NCBI GenBank assembly: GCA_028281625.1 | Contig: JANQJN010000190.1 | Location: forward strand, 1-37,553 | DNA from: Emcibacteraceae bacterium | GTDB lineage: Bacteria; Pseudomonadota; Alphaproteobacteria; Sphingomonadales; Emcibacteraceae | Length of the DNA: 37,553 bases | Direction: 5' to 3' | Shown here: one piece after another, positions 15,929 through 27,163 of the stretch | How the letters are laid out: every line of letters begins with the position of its first letter | Position numbering within the stretch: position 1 is the first letter of the stretch | Notes under the pieces: model-generated | The model's database searches: none | Told to the model about the DNA's origin: nothing | The model's input: the letters and a program-made list of their open reading frames with translations, nothing else | Program-made: the position numbers and the translations under genes

Positions 15929-16612
15929 ATGGGCATTTTTACACGCCTGACAGACATAATTAATTCAAACATTACTCACATCCTGGACAAGGCAGAAGAT
16001 CCGGACAAAATGATCCGCATGATGATCCAGGAGATGGAAGATACTCTGGTAGAAGTAAGATCCTCTGCGGCGCGCGTGATTGCCGACCGCAAGGAAATTG
16101 ACCGTCATATTGACCGTCTGCAGAAAGTGCAGCAGGACTGGTATGACAAAGCTGAACTCGCAATGAGCAAAAATAGAGAGGACCTGGCAAATGCAGCACT
16201 CATCGAAAAAGCAAAGCTGGTGGACATCGTTGTGGAGCTGGAGCAGGACCGTGCTCCTTTAGAAGAAGCTCTTACAAAGTATGAAGCGGACATTGTGTCC
16301 CTTGAAGCCAAAATCAAAGAAGCAAAACAAAAGCAACAATCCCTGGTGGAACGTCAAAATTCAGCGGAGAGCCAACTTCGTGTGCGCTCAAAACTATATG
16401 ATAATCGCATTGAGAACATCATGAACCGTTTCGCGCTGATGGAAAAACGCGTTGAAGAAACAGAAAGCCGCGTGGAAGCCACAGAGCTTGGCCGTGAAAA
16501 AACACTGAACGAAGAATTTGCTGATCTTGAGGCAAATGAGCGTGTTGCCGACGAGCTTGCTGAACTCAAAGACAAGGTCGCCAAAAAAGAATCCAAAGCT
16601 GCAAAAAAATAA
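15929..16612 (+). CDS. pspA: phage shock protein A (PspA/Vipp1/IM30 family)
   Basis: 227 residues. It starts MGIFTRLTDIINSNI, the amphipathic helix that binds stressed inner membrane. HILDKAEDPDKMIRMMIQEMEDTLVEVRSSAARVIADRK is diagnostic. The remainder is one long coiled coil (about 25-215) that oligomerises into ESCRT-III-like rods. It normally inhibits PspF until membrane damage releases it. ACGGAG lies 8 nt before the ATG. First gene of the sigma-54-driven operon; pspB starts 46 nt downstream after a small TATCCT/AGGATA hairpin (16622-16642). Confidence 0.97.
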   Translation: MGIFTRLTDIINSNITHILDKAEDPDKMIRMMIQEMEDTLVEVRSSAARVIADRKEIDRHIDRLQKVQQDWYDKAELAMSKNREDLANAALIEKAKLVDIVVELEQDRAPLEEALTKYEADIVSLEAKIKEAKQKQQSLVERQNSAESQLRVRSKLYDNRIENIMNRFALMEKRVEETESRVEATELGREKTLNEEFADLEANERVADELAELKDKVAKKESKAAKK

Positions 16613-16658
16613 TAATAAGTGTATCCTTATTCTCAGAGGATAACGAAAGGAAGTTAAA

Positions 16659-16871
16659 ATGGAATTAGTTGGTGTTCTTTTTATGACCGTTGTGGCACCA
16701 ATCTGGGTATTGCTTCATTATATCACCCGATGGAAATCCACCAAAACGATCAGCAACGAAGACGAAAGCCTGCTGGCAGATTTATGGGAAAGCGCTGAAA
16801 GAATAGATCAGCGCCTGACCAACATAGAACGCATATTGGACGCGGAAGCTCCAGATTGGAGAAACAGATAA
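16659..16871 (+). CDS. pspB: phage shock protein B
   Basis: 70 residues with one N-terminal membrane helix (about 3-22: LVGVLFMTVVAPIWVLLHYI), then a RWKSTKTISNEDESLLADLWESAERIDQRLTNIERILD coiled coil typical of PspB. With PspC it senses envelope damage and draws PspA away from PspF. AGGAAG lies 6 nt before the ATG. Its TAA shares one base with the pspC ATG. Confidence 0.95.
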   Translation: MELVGVLFMTVVAPIWVLLHYITRWKSTKTISNEDESLLADLWESAERIDQRLTNIERILDAEAPDWRNR

Positions 16872-17266
16872 TGTACGAAACAAAAACCCCAAAATATAAG
16901 AAGCTGTATCTGGACAAGCGTAATGCAAAAGTGTCCGGGGTATGCGCGGGACTAGGCGATTATTTTGGTATTGACCCAATGGTGATCCGGATAGCAACCG
17001 TCATCGTCAGTTTATTTGGCGGTCTGGGTGTTACCTTGATCGGCTATATACTGCTGGCAATCTTTCTTGATCCCAAACCACTGGATATGTTCGAAAATAA
17101 GCGCGAGGGCGAGTTCTGGAAATCTGTAAGAACAGAGCCCAAAAATACAGTGCGCGATATTCGTCATAAATTTCGGGATATCGAGCGGAGGCTGCGTGCC
17201 GCGGAAGCGCATGTAACTTCACCACAATATAACCTTCACCGTGAAATTAATGATCTGGATAAATAA
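16871..17266 (+). CDS. pspC: phage shock protein C (PspC domain)
   Basis: 131 residues. YLDKRNAKVSGVCAGLGDYFGIDPMVIRIATVIVSLFGGLGVTLIGYILLAIFLDPKP is the full PspC domain, with one or two membrane helices (about 35-65). A charged cytoplasmic or periplasmic coil follows. A TTG at 16856 could extend it; I prefer the ATG at 16871, which overlaps the pspB stop by one base and has GGAG 9 nt upstream. It partners with PspB in envelope-stress sensing. Confidence 0.95.
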   Translation: MYETKTPKYKKLYLDKRNAKVSGVCAGLGDYFGIDPMVIRIATVIVSLFGGLGVTLIGYILLAIFLDPKPLDMFENKREGEFWKSVRTEPKNTVRDIRHKFRDIERRLRAAEAHVTSPQYNLHREINDLDK

Positions 17267-17281
17267 AACGAGATGATGATC

Positions 17282-17818
17282 ATGGATATTCTAGTAACAC
17301 CGACCTCGCAGAATCCTTCCCGAGGCATCCTGAAACTCGGCTCAAAGCAATACCCCTGTGCTCTTGGAAAAGAGGGCATAGCTTTAGCCAAGAGGGAGGG
17401 TGATAACAAAAGTCCAACGGGAAGTTTTCTGCTTCGGAGTATTTACTATCGTTATGATAAACTTCGTAAACCCATCTACAGCAAAGTGCCACTTATGGCG
17501 ACGCTTAAAGATGATGGTTGGTGTGATGATCCAGAAGATCCTGCTTATAATCAATCGGTGATGTTACCGTATCACGCCAGCGCTGAGAAGCTCTGGCGTG
17601 ATGACGACCTTTATGATGTCCTTGTGGTGCTTGGATATAATGATGAACCGGTGGAGCCCGGTAAAGGCAGCGCCATTTTCATGCATGTGGCGAGTGATTT
17701 AAATGATAATAATTACAAAGGAACGGAAGGTTGCGTATCTTTGAGTAAAGATGACCTTTTGGAAATCCTGCCGGTTTTAACTCCTGAAACGTCACTCACA
17801 ATTGAGGGGCCACGTTAA
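17282..17818 (+). CDS. L,D-transpeptidase (YkuD-fold) family protein, no signal peptide
   Basis: About 178 residues. The YkuD fold is shown by KREGDNKSPTGSFLLR near 37-52 and the active-site region with His135 (FMHVAS) and Cys151 (GTEGCVSL). Classical members cross-link meso-DAP residues in peptidoglycan or attach lipoproteins. This protein lacks a signal peptide and transmembrane helix, as do some other small alphaproteobacterial members, so its export and substrate are uncertain. In-frame ATGs at 17273, 17276 and 17282 are possible; ACGAG before them best suits 17282. It lies just after pspC on the same strand, making it a likely fourth psp-operon gene. Confidence 0.82.
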   Translation: MDILVTPTSQNPSRGILKLGSKQYPCALGKEGIALAKREGDNKSPTGSFLLRSIYYRYDKLRKPIYSKVPLMATLKDDGWCDDPEDPAYNQSVMLPYHASAEKLWRDDDLYDVLVVLGYNDEPVEPGKGSAIFMHVASDLNDNNYKGTEGCVSLSKDDLLEILPVLTPETSLTIEGPR

Positions 17819-18114
17819 AGGCGCTCTCTCTTATCAACTGTAAATTCAGGAATTTGAGTTATTGCGGTGATTTTAAAGCCGCGATTACGAGGATATTTGG
17901 ACCTGATTTTTCGAATTGCACTACGCACGTTGAGTGCAGGCAGCTCAATGTAACGACTGTCGGCCCAGCCGTCATCATAGCGGGGATGTGTTTCATCAAA
18001 TTCAACATATTGCCGCACTTCGGTATTATACATTACGACCTCATAGATATTCGTGTTTCGAAGATCACGAATATTATCAGGAGCCATAAAGGGGTATTCT
18101 TCAGTTTCCGCCAT
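17815..18114 (-). CDS. small protein of unknown function, paralogue of the upstream gene
   Basis: 99 residues, not a family I recognise. The core YEVVMYNTEVRQYV, then HPRYDDGWADSRYIE, then IRSKYPRNRGFKITAIT aligns clearly with the 70-residue protein encoded just upstream. Shared positions include YE, YN, VR, HP, WAD, an Ala-rich helix, the K/R-P pair and GF. There is an extra N-terminal 22 residues and a charged C-terminus. No signal peptide is seen. Its ATG shares a base with the stop of the upstream paralogue, suggesting coupled translation. Its stop overlaps the convergent L,D-transpeptidase stop (TTAA). Confidence 0.8.
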   Translation of the reverse strand: MAETEEYPFMAPDNIRDLRNTNIYEVVMYNTEVRQYVEFDETHPRYDDGWADSRYIELPALNVRSAIRKIRSKYPRNRGFKITAITQIPEFTVDKRERL

Positions 18115-18326
18115 TAAAGAGCTTCCGTTACCTCGCCAAGGACAAACCCAAGATGCTCTGGGTGCTTGCGCTTACAAATCGATACTGCTTCGTCAGCCGT
18201 ATGCGCGCGAATTAGTATTAAATGTGTATCCGCCCACTTTGATTCAAAGTCAGGATGGCTTTGCTTATTGCGAACCGCAGTACGGACATCCGCGTTGTAA
18301 ACCGGTATTTCATAACTTCGTTTCAT
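18114..18326 (-). CDS. small protein of unknown function, first of a paralogous pair
   Basis: 70 residues with no function I can assign. It has YEIPVYNADVRTAV, HPDFESKWADTHLILIRAHTADEAVSICKRKHPEHLGF, a compact alpha/beta-looking domain. It matches the following 99-residue protein along its whole length, so the two arose by tandem duplication. GGGGAT precedes the ATG by 7 nt. The stop TAA and the next gene's ATG share one base. The promoter region is shared with divergent zapE. Confidence 0.82.
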   Translation of the reverse strand: MKRSYEIPVYNADVRTAVRNKQSHPDFESKWADTHLILIRAHTADEAVSICKRKHPEHLGFVLGEVTEAL

Positions 18327-18427
18327 TTTTATCCCCTATTTAATAAAATTTTTGGATAATATTTAGATAAATACCCTATATAAGTTATTAAAAGTTAAAC
18401 GCGGGACGCTTTTTAGGCGGGAAATAC

Positions 18428-19588
18428 ATGGAAAATAAGGCCCAGGACCCATTAAGTCGCTATCATGAGATGATAAAATGCGGCGAGCTTAAAAATGATG
18501 CCATTCAGGCGCAAATTGTCCAAAGACTTCAATCACTTCATGTTTATCTAAAGCAGAAGGCTGATAAACCAGCGGGACTACTTGCCAAACTTTTTTGGAA
18601 TGGATCCTCTTCTTCCCTTCAGAAAGGGCTTTATATTTATGGCGACGTGGGGCGCGGTAAATCGATGTTGATGGATTTATTCTACGATTTGGCCCCAACG
18701 CTTGAGAAAAGACGTGTTCACTTCCATGCCTTTATGCTTGAAATACATAAGGAAATGCATGAATGGCGCTATATGGATGATACTGCGCGGCAAAAAAAAT
18801 TGGGCACCATCGAAGATGATCCTATCCCACCGATAGCTGCGAAGATTGCGGATGAGTGCGAACTTCTGTGTTTCGATGAATTCCAGGTCACTGACGTAAC
18901 GGACGCGATGATCCTCGGGAGGTTGTTTGGCGCTCTTTTTGATCTGGGTGTGCTGATGGTACTGACCTCTAACCGGATTCCTGATGATCTTTATAAAGAC
19001 GGACTTAACAGAGGATTATTTTTACCGACCATAGACCTGATTAAGAAAAAAATGGATGTAGAGGCGCTAGACGGACCGACAGATTATCGACTCGAACGTA
19101 TGCAAGGCGTAAAAACCTACCATTTTCCATTGGGTGACGATGCAACAGGTGCATTATCGGACGCTTTTTGGCGTTTAACTGACCATGCGGTCAATGATAG
19201 ATCGCAAGTGGGCCCCGAAGTGTTAACCATTCAAGGGAGAGAGCTGACGATACCGATTGCATCTCGTGGTGTAGCGGTGGTTTCTTTCAAAAAAATATGT
19301 GGCGCTGCGCGCGGGGCAGCTGATTATTTAGAAATGGCATGGAAGTATCACACAATTATTATGGTAGGAATTCCCAGATTAGGTCCTGAAAATCGCAACG
19401 AAGCCAAGAGATTTGTTACCTTTATCGACGCGCTCTATGAAAATAATGTCAAGTTTTTATGCTGCGCTGAAGTTGGCCCAGCAGACCTTTATGCCGAAGG
19501 TCACGGGCATTTTGAATTCCAAAGGACAGTGTCCAGGCTGATGGAAATGCAGTCTCAGGAATATCTTGCCAAGGGCCACGCCATCTGA
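18428..19588 (+). CDS. zapE: cell division ATPase ZapE (AFG1-like)
   Basis: 386 residues of the AFG1/ZapE P-loop family. Marks: PLSRYHEMIKCGEL at the N-terminus; Walker A GDVGRGKS (72-79); FHAFMLEIHKEMHEWR; Walker B LLCFDEFQVTDVTDAMIL; LTSNRIPDDLYKDGLNR with sensor-1 Asn; C-terminal RFVTFIDALYENNVKFLC. ZapE binds FtsZ and destabilises rings under stress. Its mitochondrial homologue AFG1 helps quality control of respiratory proteins. The position directly before mdh and the TCA cluster fits that second role, which is an inference. The ribosome site is GGCGGGA. Confidence 0.94.
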   Translation: MENKAQDPLSRYHEMIKCGELKNDAIQAQIVQRLQSLHVYLKQKADKPAGLLAKLFWNGSSSSLQKGLYIYGDVGRGKSMLMDLFYDLAPTLEKRRVHFHAFMLEIHKEMHEWRYMDDTARQKKLGTIEDDPIPPIAAKIADECELLCFDEFQVTDVTDAMILGRLFGALFDLGVLMVLTSNRIPDDLYKDGLNRGLFLPTIDLIKKKMDVEALDGPTDYRLERMQGVKTYHFPLGDDATGALSDAFWRLTDHAVNDRSQVGPEVLTIQGRELTIPIASRGVAVVSFKKICGAARGAADYLEMAWKYHTIIMVGIPRLGPENRNEAKRFVTFIDALYENNVKFLCCAEVGPADLYAEGHGHFEFQRTVSRLMEMQSQEYLAKGHAI

Positions 19589-20774
<1,186 letters not shown>

Positions 20775-20793
20775 TTTATACTTAATTTTCGGT

Positions 20794-20814
20794 TAAGGAT
20801 TTCTTTAATCCTTA
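20794..20814 (+). promoter_or_regulatory. intercistronic hairpin between mdh and sucC
   Basis: TAAGGATT (20794-20801) and AATCCTTA (20807-20814) form a perfect 8-bp stem with a 5-nt loop. No U-tract follows, so it is more likely an mRNA processing or stabilising element, or an attenuator-like structure, than a terminator. Confidence 0.5.
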
Positions 20815-20872
20815 TGGGTTACAAGTGTGATTAACAATAATGATATTAAATTAGGGAAGAGGATAAACTCCT

Positions 20873-22041
20873 ATGAATATTCATGAATATCAGGCAAAAC
20901 AACTGCTGTCGCAGTATGGTGCCCCGGTGCTGGCTGGTGGTATCGCCTATACTGCCGATGAAGCGGTAAAGGTCGCAGAAGAACTGGGCGGACCGGTTTG
21001 GGTGGTTAAAGCCCAAATCCATGCGGGTGGTCGCGGTAAAGGCGGTGGCGTCAAAGTGGTAAAGTCACTTGATGAAGTTCGCGAAGTTGCGGGCAATATC
21101 ATTGGAATGAACCTGGTCACTCATCAGACGGGCCCTGCTGGCAAGCAAGTTAATCAGGTATACATCGAAGATGGCTGCGCCATTGCAAACGAACTTTACG
21201 TAAGCCTGCTTGTTGACCGTGAGACAAGCCGTATCGCGATTATTGCCTCCTCGGAAGGCGGAATGGATATTGAAGAAGTTGCTGCTGAAACTCCTGAAAA
21301 GATCGTAACAGTGACCATTGACCCGGCATCGGGCCTTTCCGGCTATCACTGCCGCAAGGTGGCCTTCGGTATGGGCCTAAGCGGTAAAGCTGCAAGTGGT
21401 GTGGCGAAAGTAATTGCTTCCCTTTATAAAACCTTCACTGAAAAAGATGCATCCCTTCTTGAGATCAACCCGCTTGTGGTGACTGAAGATGATGAAGTGG
21501 TCGTGCTCGACGCTAAAATGGGCTTTGATGGTAACTCACTGTTCCGTCATAAGGATGTGCAGGAGCTTCGTGATCCGACCGAAGAAGATCCAATGGAACT
21601 TGAAGCGGCAAAGCATGAGCTGAGCTACATCAAGCTTGATGGCAGCATAGGATGTATGGTGAATGGTGCCGGCCTTGCAATGGCGACCATGGATATCATT
21701 AAACTAAAAGGTGGAAACCCGGCTAACTTTCTGGATGTGGGTGGCGGAGCAACCCGCGAACGTGTAACAGAGGCCTTTAAAATCATCCTCAGTGATCCCG
21801 CGGTGGAGGGAATCCTCGTGAACATCTTCGGTGGTATCATGCGCTGCGATGTGATTGCAGAAGGTGTGGTCGCTGCGGCGAAAGAACTCTCCCTTGATGT
21901 TCCACTTGTTGTACGCCTTGAAGGCACGAACGTGGAAAAAGGAAAAGAGATCATGGATAATTCCGGTCTTAATATTATCTCTGCATCTGATCTTGGCGAT
22001 GCTGCAGTTAAAATTGTTAAAGCTGTAGGGGAGGCAAGCTA

Positions 22042-22042
<1 letters not shown>
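20873..22042 (+). CDS. sucC: succinate-CoA ligase beta subunit
   Basis: 389 residues, the usual length. ATP-grasp subunit of succinyl-CoA synthetase. Marks: [19 protein letters not shown] opening; [19 protein letters not shown] nucleotide-binding strand; [18 protein letters not shown]; and the CoA/phosphate-relay end [16 protein letters not shown]. Cytoplasmic; forms a tetramer with SucD. AGGG/AGGA lies before the ATG. The stop shares one base with the sucD start. Confidence 0.98.
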
Positions 22043-22917
<875 letters not shown>

Positions 22918-22955
22918 AGATCCGGCCGTTTAGTTAACAGATAGGCTTAAATGAT

Positions 22956-25889
22956 ATGAGCATAGACAGCAAAGATAATCTTCTCAGCGGATCAAGCGGC
23001 GCGTTTGTCGAAGAACTGTTCGCGCGTTACTCCCGAGATCCGGAGTCCGTGGATCCGTCGTGGCAAGCTTATTTTGAAGAACTTGCGGAAGATGCCCGCG
23101 CGCTGATGGGTGCTGGCATTGAAAAGCCTGGCGCATCCTGGAAGCGCAGTGACTGGCCGTATGATGATGGCGATGATATTATGTCGGCGCTTAATCCCGG
23201 CTTTGAAGCAAAGGTGCAAAGCAAAAAAGCCGGTAGCGCCAGCCAGGAAGACATTCGCAAAGCCACACTGGATAGTATCCGCTGTCTGATGATGATCCGC
23301 ACATACCGCGTTCGTGGTCATCTGCACGCAAACCTGGATCCATTGGGTCTTACTGAAAAACCATATCATTCTGAACTGGACCCGGAAACATACGGATTTG
23401 GCGAGGAAGATCTGGACCGGGAAATTTTCCTGGATAATGTGTTGGGTCTTGAAACCGCGACTGTGCGCGAAGTGATGGAGATCTTAGAGCGGACCTATTG
23501 TTCATCCTTCGGTGTTGAATTTATGCATATCAACAGTGCCGAAGAAAAAACCTGGATTCTGCAGCGCATTGAAGGCCGTGATAAAGAAATTCATTTTACA
23601 CCCGAAGGTAAGAAAGCGATCCTGCAAAAGCTCACCGAAGCGGAAGGGTTTGAAGGATATCTTGCCAAAAAATATGTTGGCACCAAACGTTTCGGCCTTG
23701 ACGGTGCGGAAACATTGATTCCGGCGATGGAAGCTGTGATTAAAACCGGCGGCCAGACAGGCATTCAGGAAATCGTGCTTGGCATGCCACACCGCGGGCG
23801 CCTTAATGTACTTACCAACGTGATGGCAAAACCGTTTCAGGCAATTTTTCATGAATTTCACGGCGGTTCTGCAACCCCGGATGAAATTGAAGGTTCCGGT
23901 GACGTGAAATACCATCTGGGCGCGTCTTCGGACCGTGCATTTGATGGTAATGAGGTACATCTTTCGCTGACGGCCAACCCCTCTCACCTTGAAGCGGTAA
24001 ATCCAGTGGCTCTAGGAAAGACCCGTGCAAAACTGACGCAACGGGGTGACATCGGTGGCACGAGCGTCCTGACACTGCTTATGCATGGAGACGCAGCCTT
24101 TTCCGGACAAGGCATTGTGGCCGAAGGCTTCGCACTTAGCGATCTTCGCGGCTATAGCACTGGTGGTACCATCCATGTGGTGGTGAACAACCAAATCGGC
24201 TTTACAACTGCACCGCATTATTCCCGGTCCTCCCCATATCCATCAGATATGGCAAAAGCAATTCAAGCACCGGTGTTCCATGCCAATGGCGATGATCCGG
24301 AAGCGGTGGTCTTTGCCATGAAGCTTGCCACCGAATACAGACAGAAATTTAAAAAGGATGTAGTGGTTGACATGTTCTGCTACCGCAGATTTGGCCATAA
24401 TGAAGGCGATGAGCCATCCTTTACCCAGCCACTTATGTACAAGCGGATCAAAAATCATCCGTCTACCCGTCAGATATATGCGGACAGACTTATCCGTGAA
24501 GGCTTGGTGACCAAAGAAGAAACGGAAAAGATGGTCAAGGATTTCCACACTTATCTTGATGTTGAAATGGAAGCCGCCAAAACCTACAAACCGGAAAAAG
24601 CAGACTGGTTTGCCGGAAGCTGGACCGGTCTTGAACGCCCGGACGATGATCTTCGTCGTGGCAGTGAAACCGGTATTCATATTGACGAACTTAACGATCT
24701 TGGTCGTTTACTCACCACAGTTCCGGACAATTTCAAAATTCACAGAACGCTGCAAAGAACATTGGATGCAAAAGCGCGCATGTTTGATAGCGGTGAAAAT
24801 TTTGACTGGGCAACGGCCGAAGCGCTTGCCTTTGGTACGCTCATCCGTGAAGGGCATCGCGTGCGCCTTTCCGGTCAGGACAGCCAGCGCGGAACCTTTT
24901 CCCAGCGCCATAGTGTGTTTATTGATCAGGAAACTGAAGATCGCTACGCACCACTGGCATATGCTGGTGAAGGTCCAAAGGCCCATGCCACTTACGAAGT
25001 AATCGACAGCGCATTATCGGAGGAAGCGGTGCTTGGTTACGAATATGGATATACCATGGCAGAGCCAAATGCACTCGTACTCTGGGAAGCACAGTTTGGT
25101 GATTTTGCCAATGGTGCTCAGATGATCTTTGACCAGTTCATTTCAAGTGCGGAATCAAAATGGCTGCGTTTTAGTGGTCTTGTTGTGCTTCTGCCTCATG
25201 GATATGAAGGGCAAGGTCCTGAGCATTCATCCGCGCGACTGGAGCGCTTCCTTCAGCTTTGCGCTGAAGATAACATGCAGGTGGTCAATGCGACTACACC
25301 GGCGAACTATTTCCATGTGCTGCGCCGTCAGATGAAGCGAAAATTCCGTAAGCCACTGATCATTATGACCCCGAAATCATTGCTGCGTCACAAGCTTGCG
25401 ACCTCAAAGATTGAGGATATGGGCGAAAACTCAGAATTCCATCGCATTTTGTGGGACGATTCAGAGAGTGATCCACATAAAACCATCAAAATTAATAAAC
25501 CGACAGGCATTAAGCGCCTGATTCTGTGTACAGGTAAGGTTTATTACGATCTGATGGCGGAGCGGGATGCCCGTGCGCAAAAGGATACTTACCTGATGCG
25601 TATTGAGCAGCTTTATCCATTCCCTGCGGAGGCTCTAACGAAGGAAATCAAACGCTTTAAAAACCTTGAGAGTGTTGTTTGGTGTCAGGAAGAGCCAAGG
25701 AATATGGGATCCTGGAGCTTCATTGATCCTTATATCGAACAAGCGCTTGCTGCCGCCAAATGTAAGGTGGATCGTCCGGCTTATGCGGGCCGTAAGGCCG
25801 CTGCGTCACCGGCGACAGGACTTATGGAACGTCATAAAGCAGAACAGGCAGAACTTATTGATCAGGCCCTAACAATAGAAAAAAGATAA
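22956..25889 (+). CDS. sucA: 2-oxoglutarate dehydrogenase E1 component
   Basis: 977 residues. Thiamine-diphosphate-dependent decarboxylase subunit of the 2-oxoglutarate dehydrogenase complex. The N-terminal LSGSSGAFVEELFARYSRDPESVDPSWQAYF is the conserved E2-binding segment. LGMPHRGRLNVLTNV carries an active-site His; a ThDP-binding GDAAFSGQGIVAE and NNQIGFTT follow. HRVRLSGQDSQRGTFSQRHSV and GYEYGYTMAEPNALVLWEAQFGDFANGAQ mark the pyrimidine domain. Somewhat longer than E. coli SucA (933), a normal length for alphaproteobacteria. A short inverted repeat AACGGC/GCCGTT spans the sucD stop in front of it. Confidence 0.98.
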   Translation: MSIDSKDNLLSGSSGAFVEELFARYSRDPESVDPSWQAYFEELAEDARALMGAGIEKPGASWKRSDWPYDDGDDIMSALNPGFEAKVQSKKAGSASQEDIRKATLDSIRCLMMIRTYRVRGHLHANLDPLGLTEKPYHSELDPETYGFGEEDLDREIFLDNVLGLETATVREVMEILERTYCSSFGVEFMHINSAEEKTWILQRIEGRDKEIHFTPEGKKAILQKLTEAEGFEGYLAKKYVGTKRFGLDGAETLIPAMEAVIKTGGQTGIQEIVLGMPHRGRLNVLTNVMAKPFQAIFHEFHGGSATPDEIEGSGDVKYHLGASSDRAFDGNEVHLSLTANPSHLEAVNPVALGKTRAKLTQRGDIGGTSVLTLLMHGDAAFSGQGIVAEGFALSDLRGYSTGGTIHVVVNNQIGFTTAPHYSRSSPYPSDMAKAIQAPVFHANGDDPEAVVFAMKLATEYRQKFKKDVVVDMFCYRRFGHNEGDEPSFTQPLMYKRIKNHPSTRQIYADRLIREGLVTKEETEKMVKDFHTYLDVEMEAAKTYKPEKADWFAGSWTGLERPDDDLRRGSETGIHIDELNDLGRLLTTVPDNFKIHRTLQRTLDAKARMFDSGENFDWATAEALAFGTLIREGHRVRLSGQDSQRGTFSQRHSVFIDQETEDRYAPLAYAGEGPKAHATYEVIDSALSEEAVLGYEYGYTMAEPNALVLWEAQFGDFANGAQMIFDQFISSAESKWLRFSGLVVLLPHGYEGQGPEHSSARLERFLQLCAEDNMQVVNATTPANYFHVLRRQMKRKFRKPLIIMTPKSLLRHKLATSKIEDMGENSEFHRILWDDSESDPHKTIKINKPTGIKRLILCTGKVYYDLMAERDARAQKDTYLMRIEQLYPFPAEALTKEIKRFKNLESVVWCQEEPRNMGSWSFIDPYIEQALAAAKCKVDRPAYAGRKAAASPATGLMERHKAEQAELIDQALTIEKR

Positions 25890-25915
25890 GAAGAAAATAA
25901 TAAGGAGAAGGTCAG

Positions 25916-27139
25916 ATGACCGTCGAAATCCATGTACCGGTACTCGGTGAATCAGTAACTGAAGCAACAGTTGGCAAATGGTATAAGGCCGTTGGTGAAG
26001 CCGTTGCGGTCGATGAAGTGATTTGTGAGCTTGAGACAGATAAAGTGGCGCTTGAAGTCACAGCGTCTGCGTCCGGTGCGCTTGAAGAAATTACAGCTGA
26101 GGAAGGCGCAAACGTTGAAGTGGGGGCGCTTCTTGGAAAAATTGATGAAACTGCCCACGGCACCGCAGCCGCAGCACCCGCACCAGCAGCAGAAGCGCCG
26201 GCTCCGGAAAAAAAGCCGGAAGCGGCGGCCCCTTCAGCGCCATCAAAAGCTGGTTCCAATGTTAGACCGGCCGCTGCGAAGCTTGCGGAGGAAAAAGGTG
26301 TGGACCTTGGTGTTGTCACCGGAACTGGCGCCGGCGGAACCATCACGAAAGCCGATGTGCTTGCCTATCTGTCAGGTGCTTCTGCACCAGCACCTGCTGC
26401 CGCATCGCCTGCTGCACCAGTAGCAACGGTAGCAGCACAACAACAAGAAGAAGTGGTGCCGATGACCCGTCTTCGTCGTACCATCGCCAAGCGATTAAAA
26501 GACGCGCAAAACACGGCGGCAATGCTAACCACATATAACGAAGTGGATATGTCAGCGGTGATGGCCCTTCGCGCACAATATAAAGAGACCTTTGAAAAGA
26601 AACATGGTGCGCGTCTTGGCTTCATGTCCTTCTTCACCAAAGCATGTGTTGCCGCGCTTAAGGAAATTCCGGAAGTAAATGCGGAAATTCGTGACGACAG
26701 CATTGTCTATAAAAACTATTATAACATTGGTGTAGCGGCTTCGACCCCATCCGGACTTGTGGTCCCAGTGGTTCGAAACGCCCAAGACATGGGATTTGCC
26801 GACATCGAAAAAGAAATCGGTCGTCTTGGTGGTCTTGCCCGTGACGGTAAACTCGCCATGGAAGATATGATGGGCGGTACCTTCACCATTTCAAATGGTG
26901 GTGTATTTGGTTCGCTTCTTTCAAGCCCGATCCTCAATGCACCGCAGTCCGGTATTTTGGGAATGCATACCATCCAAAAACGCCCTGTCGTAGTCAATGA
27001 TGAAATTACCATTCGTCCGATGATGTATTTAAGCTTGAGCTACGATCACCGAATTGTTGATGGTAAAGGTGCGGTAACCTTCCTGGTGCGCGTTAAAGAA
27101 AATCTTGAAGATCCACAACGCCTGGTTCTTGATCTATAA
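25916..27139 (+). CDS. sucB: dihydrolipoyl succinyltransferase (E2 of 2-oxoglutarate dehydrogenase)
   Basis: 407 residues. A lipoyl domain (about 1-77) with lipoyl Lys in [11 protein letters not shown] (about 43). An Ala/Pro hinge, then the peripheral subunit-binding domain (about 115-155: [33 protein letters not shown]). A second Ala/Pro hinge precedes the catalytic domain ending in [16 protein letters not shown] (HxxxDG). AAGGAGAAGG precedes the ATG. Gene order and the E1 directly upstream mark it as the succinyl-, not acetyl-, transferase. Confidence 0.97.
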   Translation: MTVEIHVPVLGESVTEATVGKWYKAVGEAVAVDEVICELETDKVALEVTASASGALEEITAEEGANVEVGALLGKIDETAHGTAAAAPAPAAEAPAPEKKPEAAAPSAPSKAGSNVRPAAAKLAEEKGVDLGVVTGTGAGGTITKADVLAYLSGASAPAPAAASPAAPVATVAAQQQEEVVPMTRLRRTIAKRLKDAQNTAAMLTTYNEVDMSAVMALRAQYKETFEKKHGARLGFMSFFTKACVAALKEIPEVNAEIRDDSIVYKNYYNIGVAASTPSGLVVPVVRNAQDMGFADIEKEIGRLGGLARDGKLAMEDMMGGTFTISNGGVFGSLLSSPILNAPQSGILGMHTIQKRPVVVNDEITIRPMMYLSLSYDHRIVDGKGAVTFLVRVKENLEDPQRLVLDL

Positions 27140-27163
27140 AAATATAATAAATGGAAAATCAAT

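Noticed and set aside
18327..18427. Riboswitch or small RNA between the paralogous pair and zapE
   Set aside because: AT-rich divergent promoter stretch of about 100 bp without conserved stems or a terminator.
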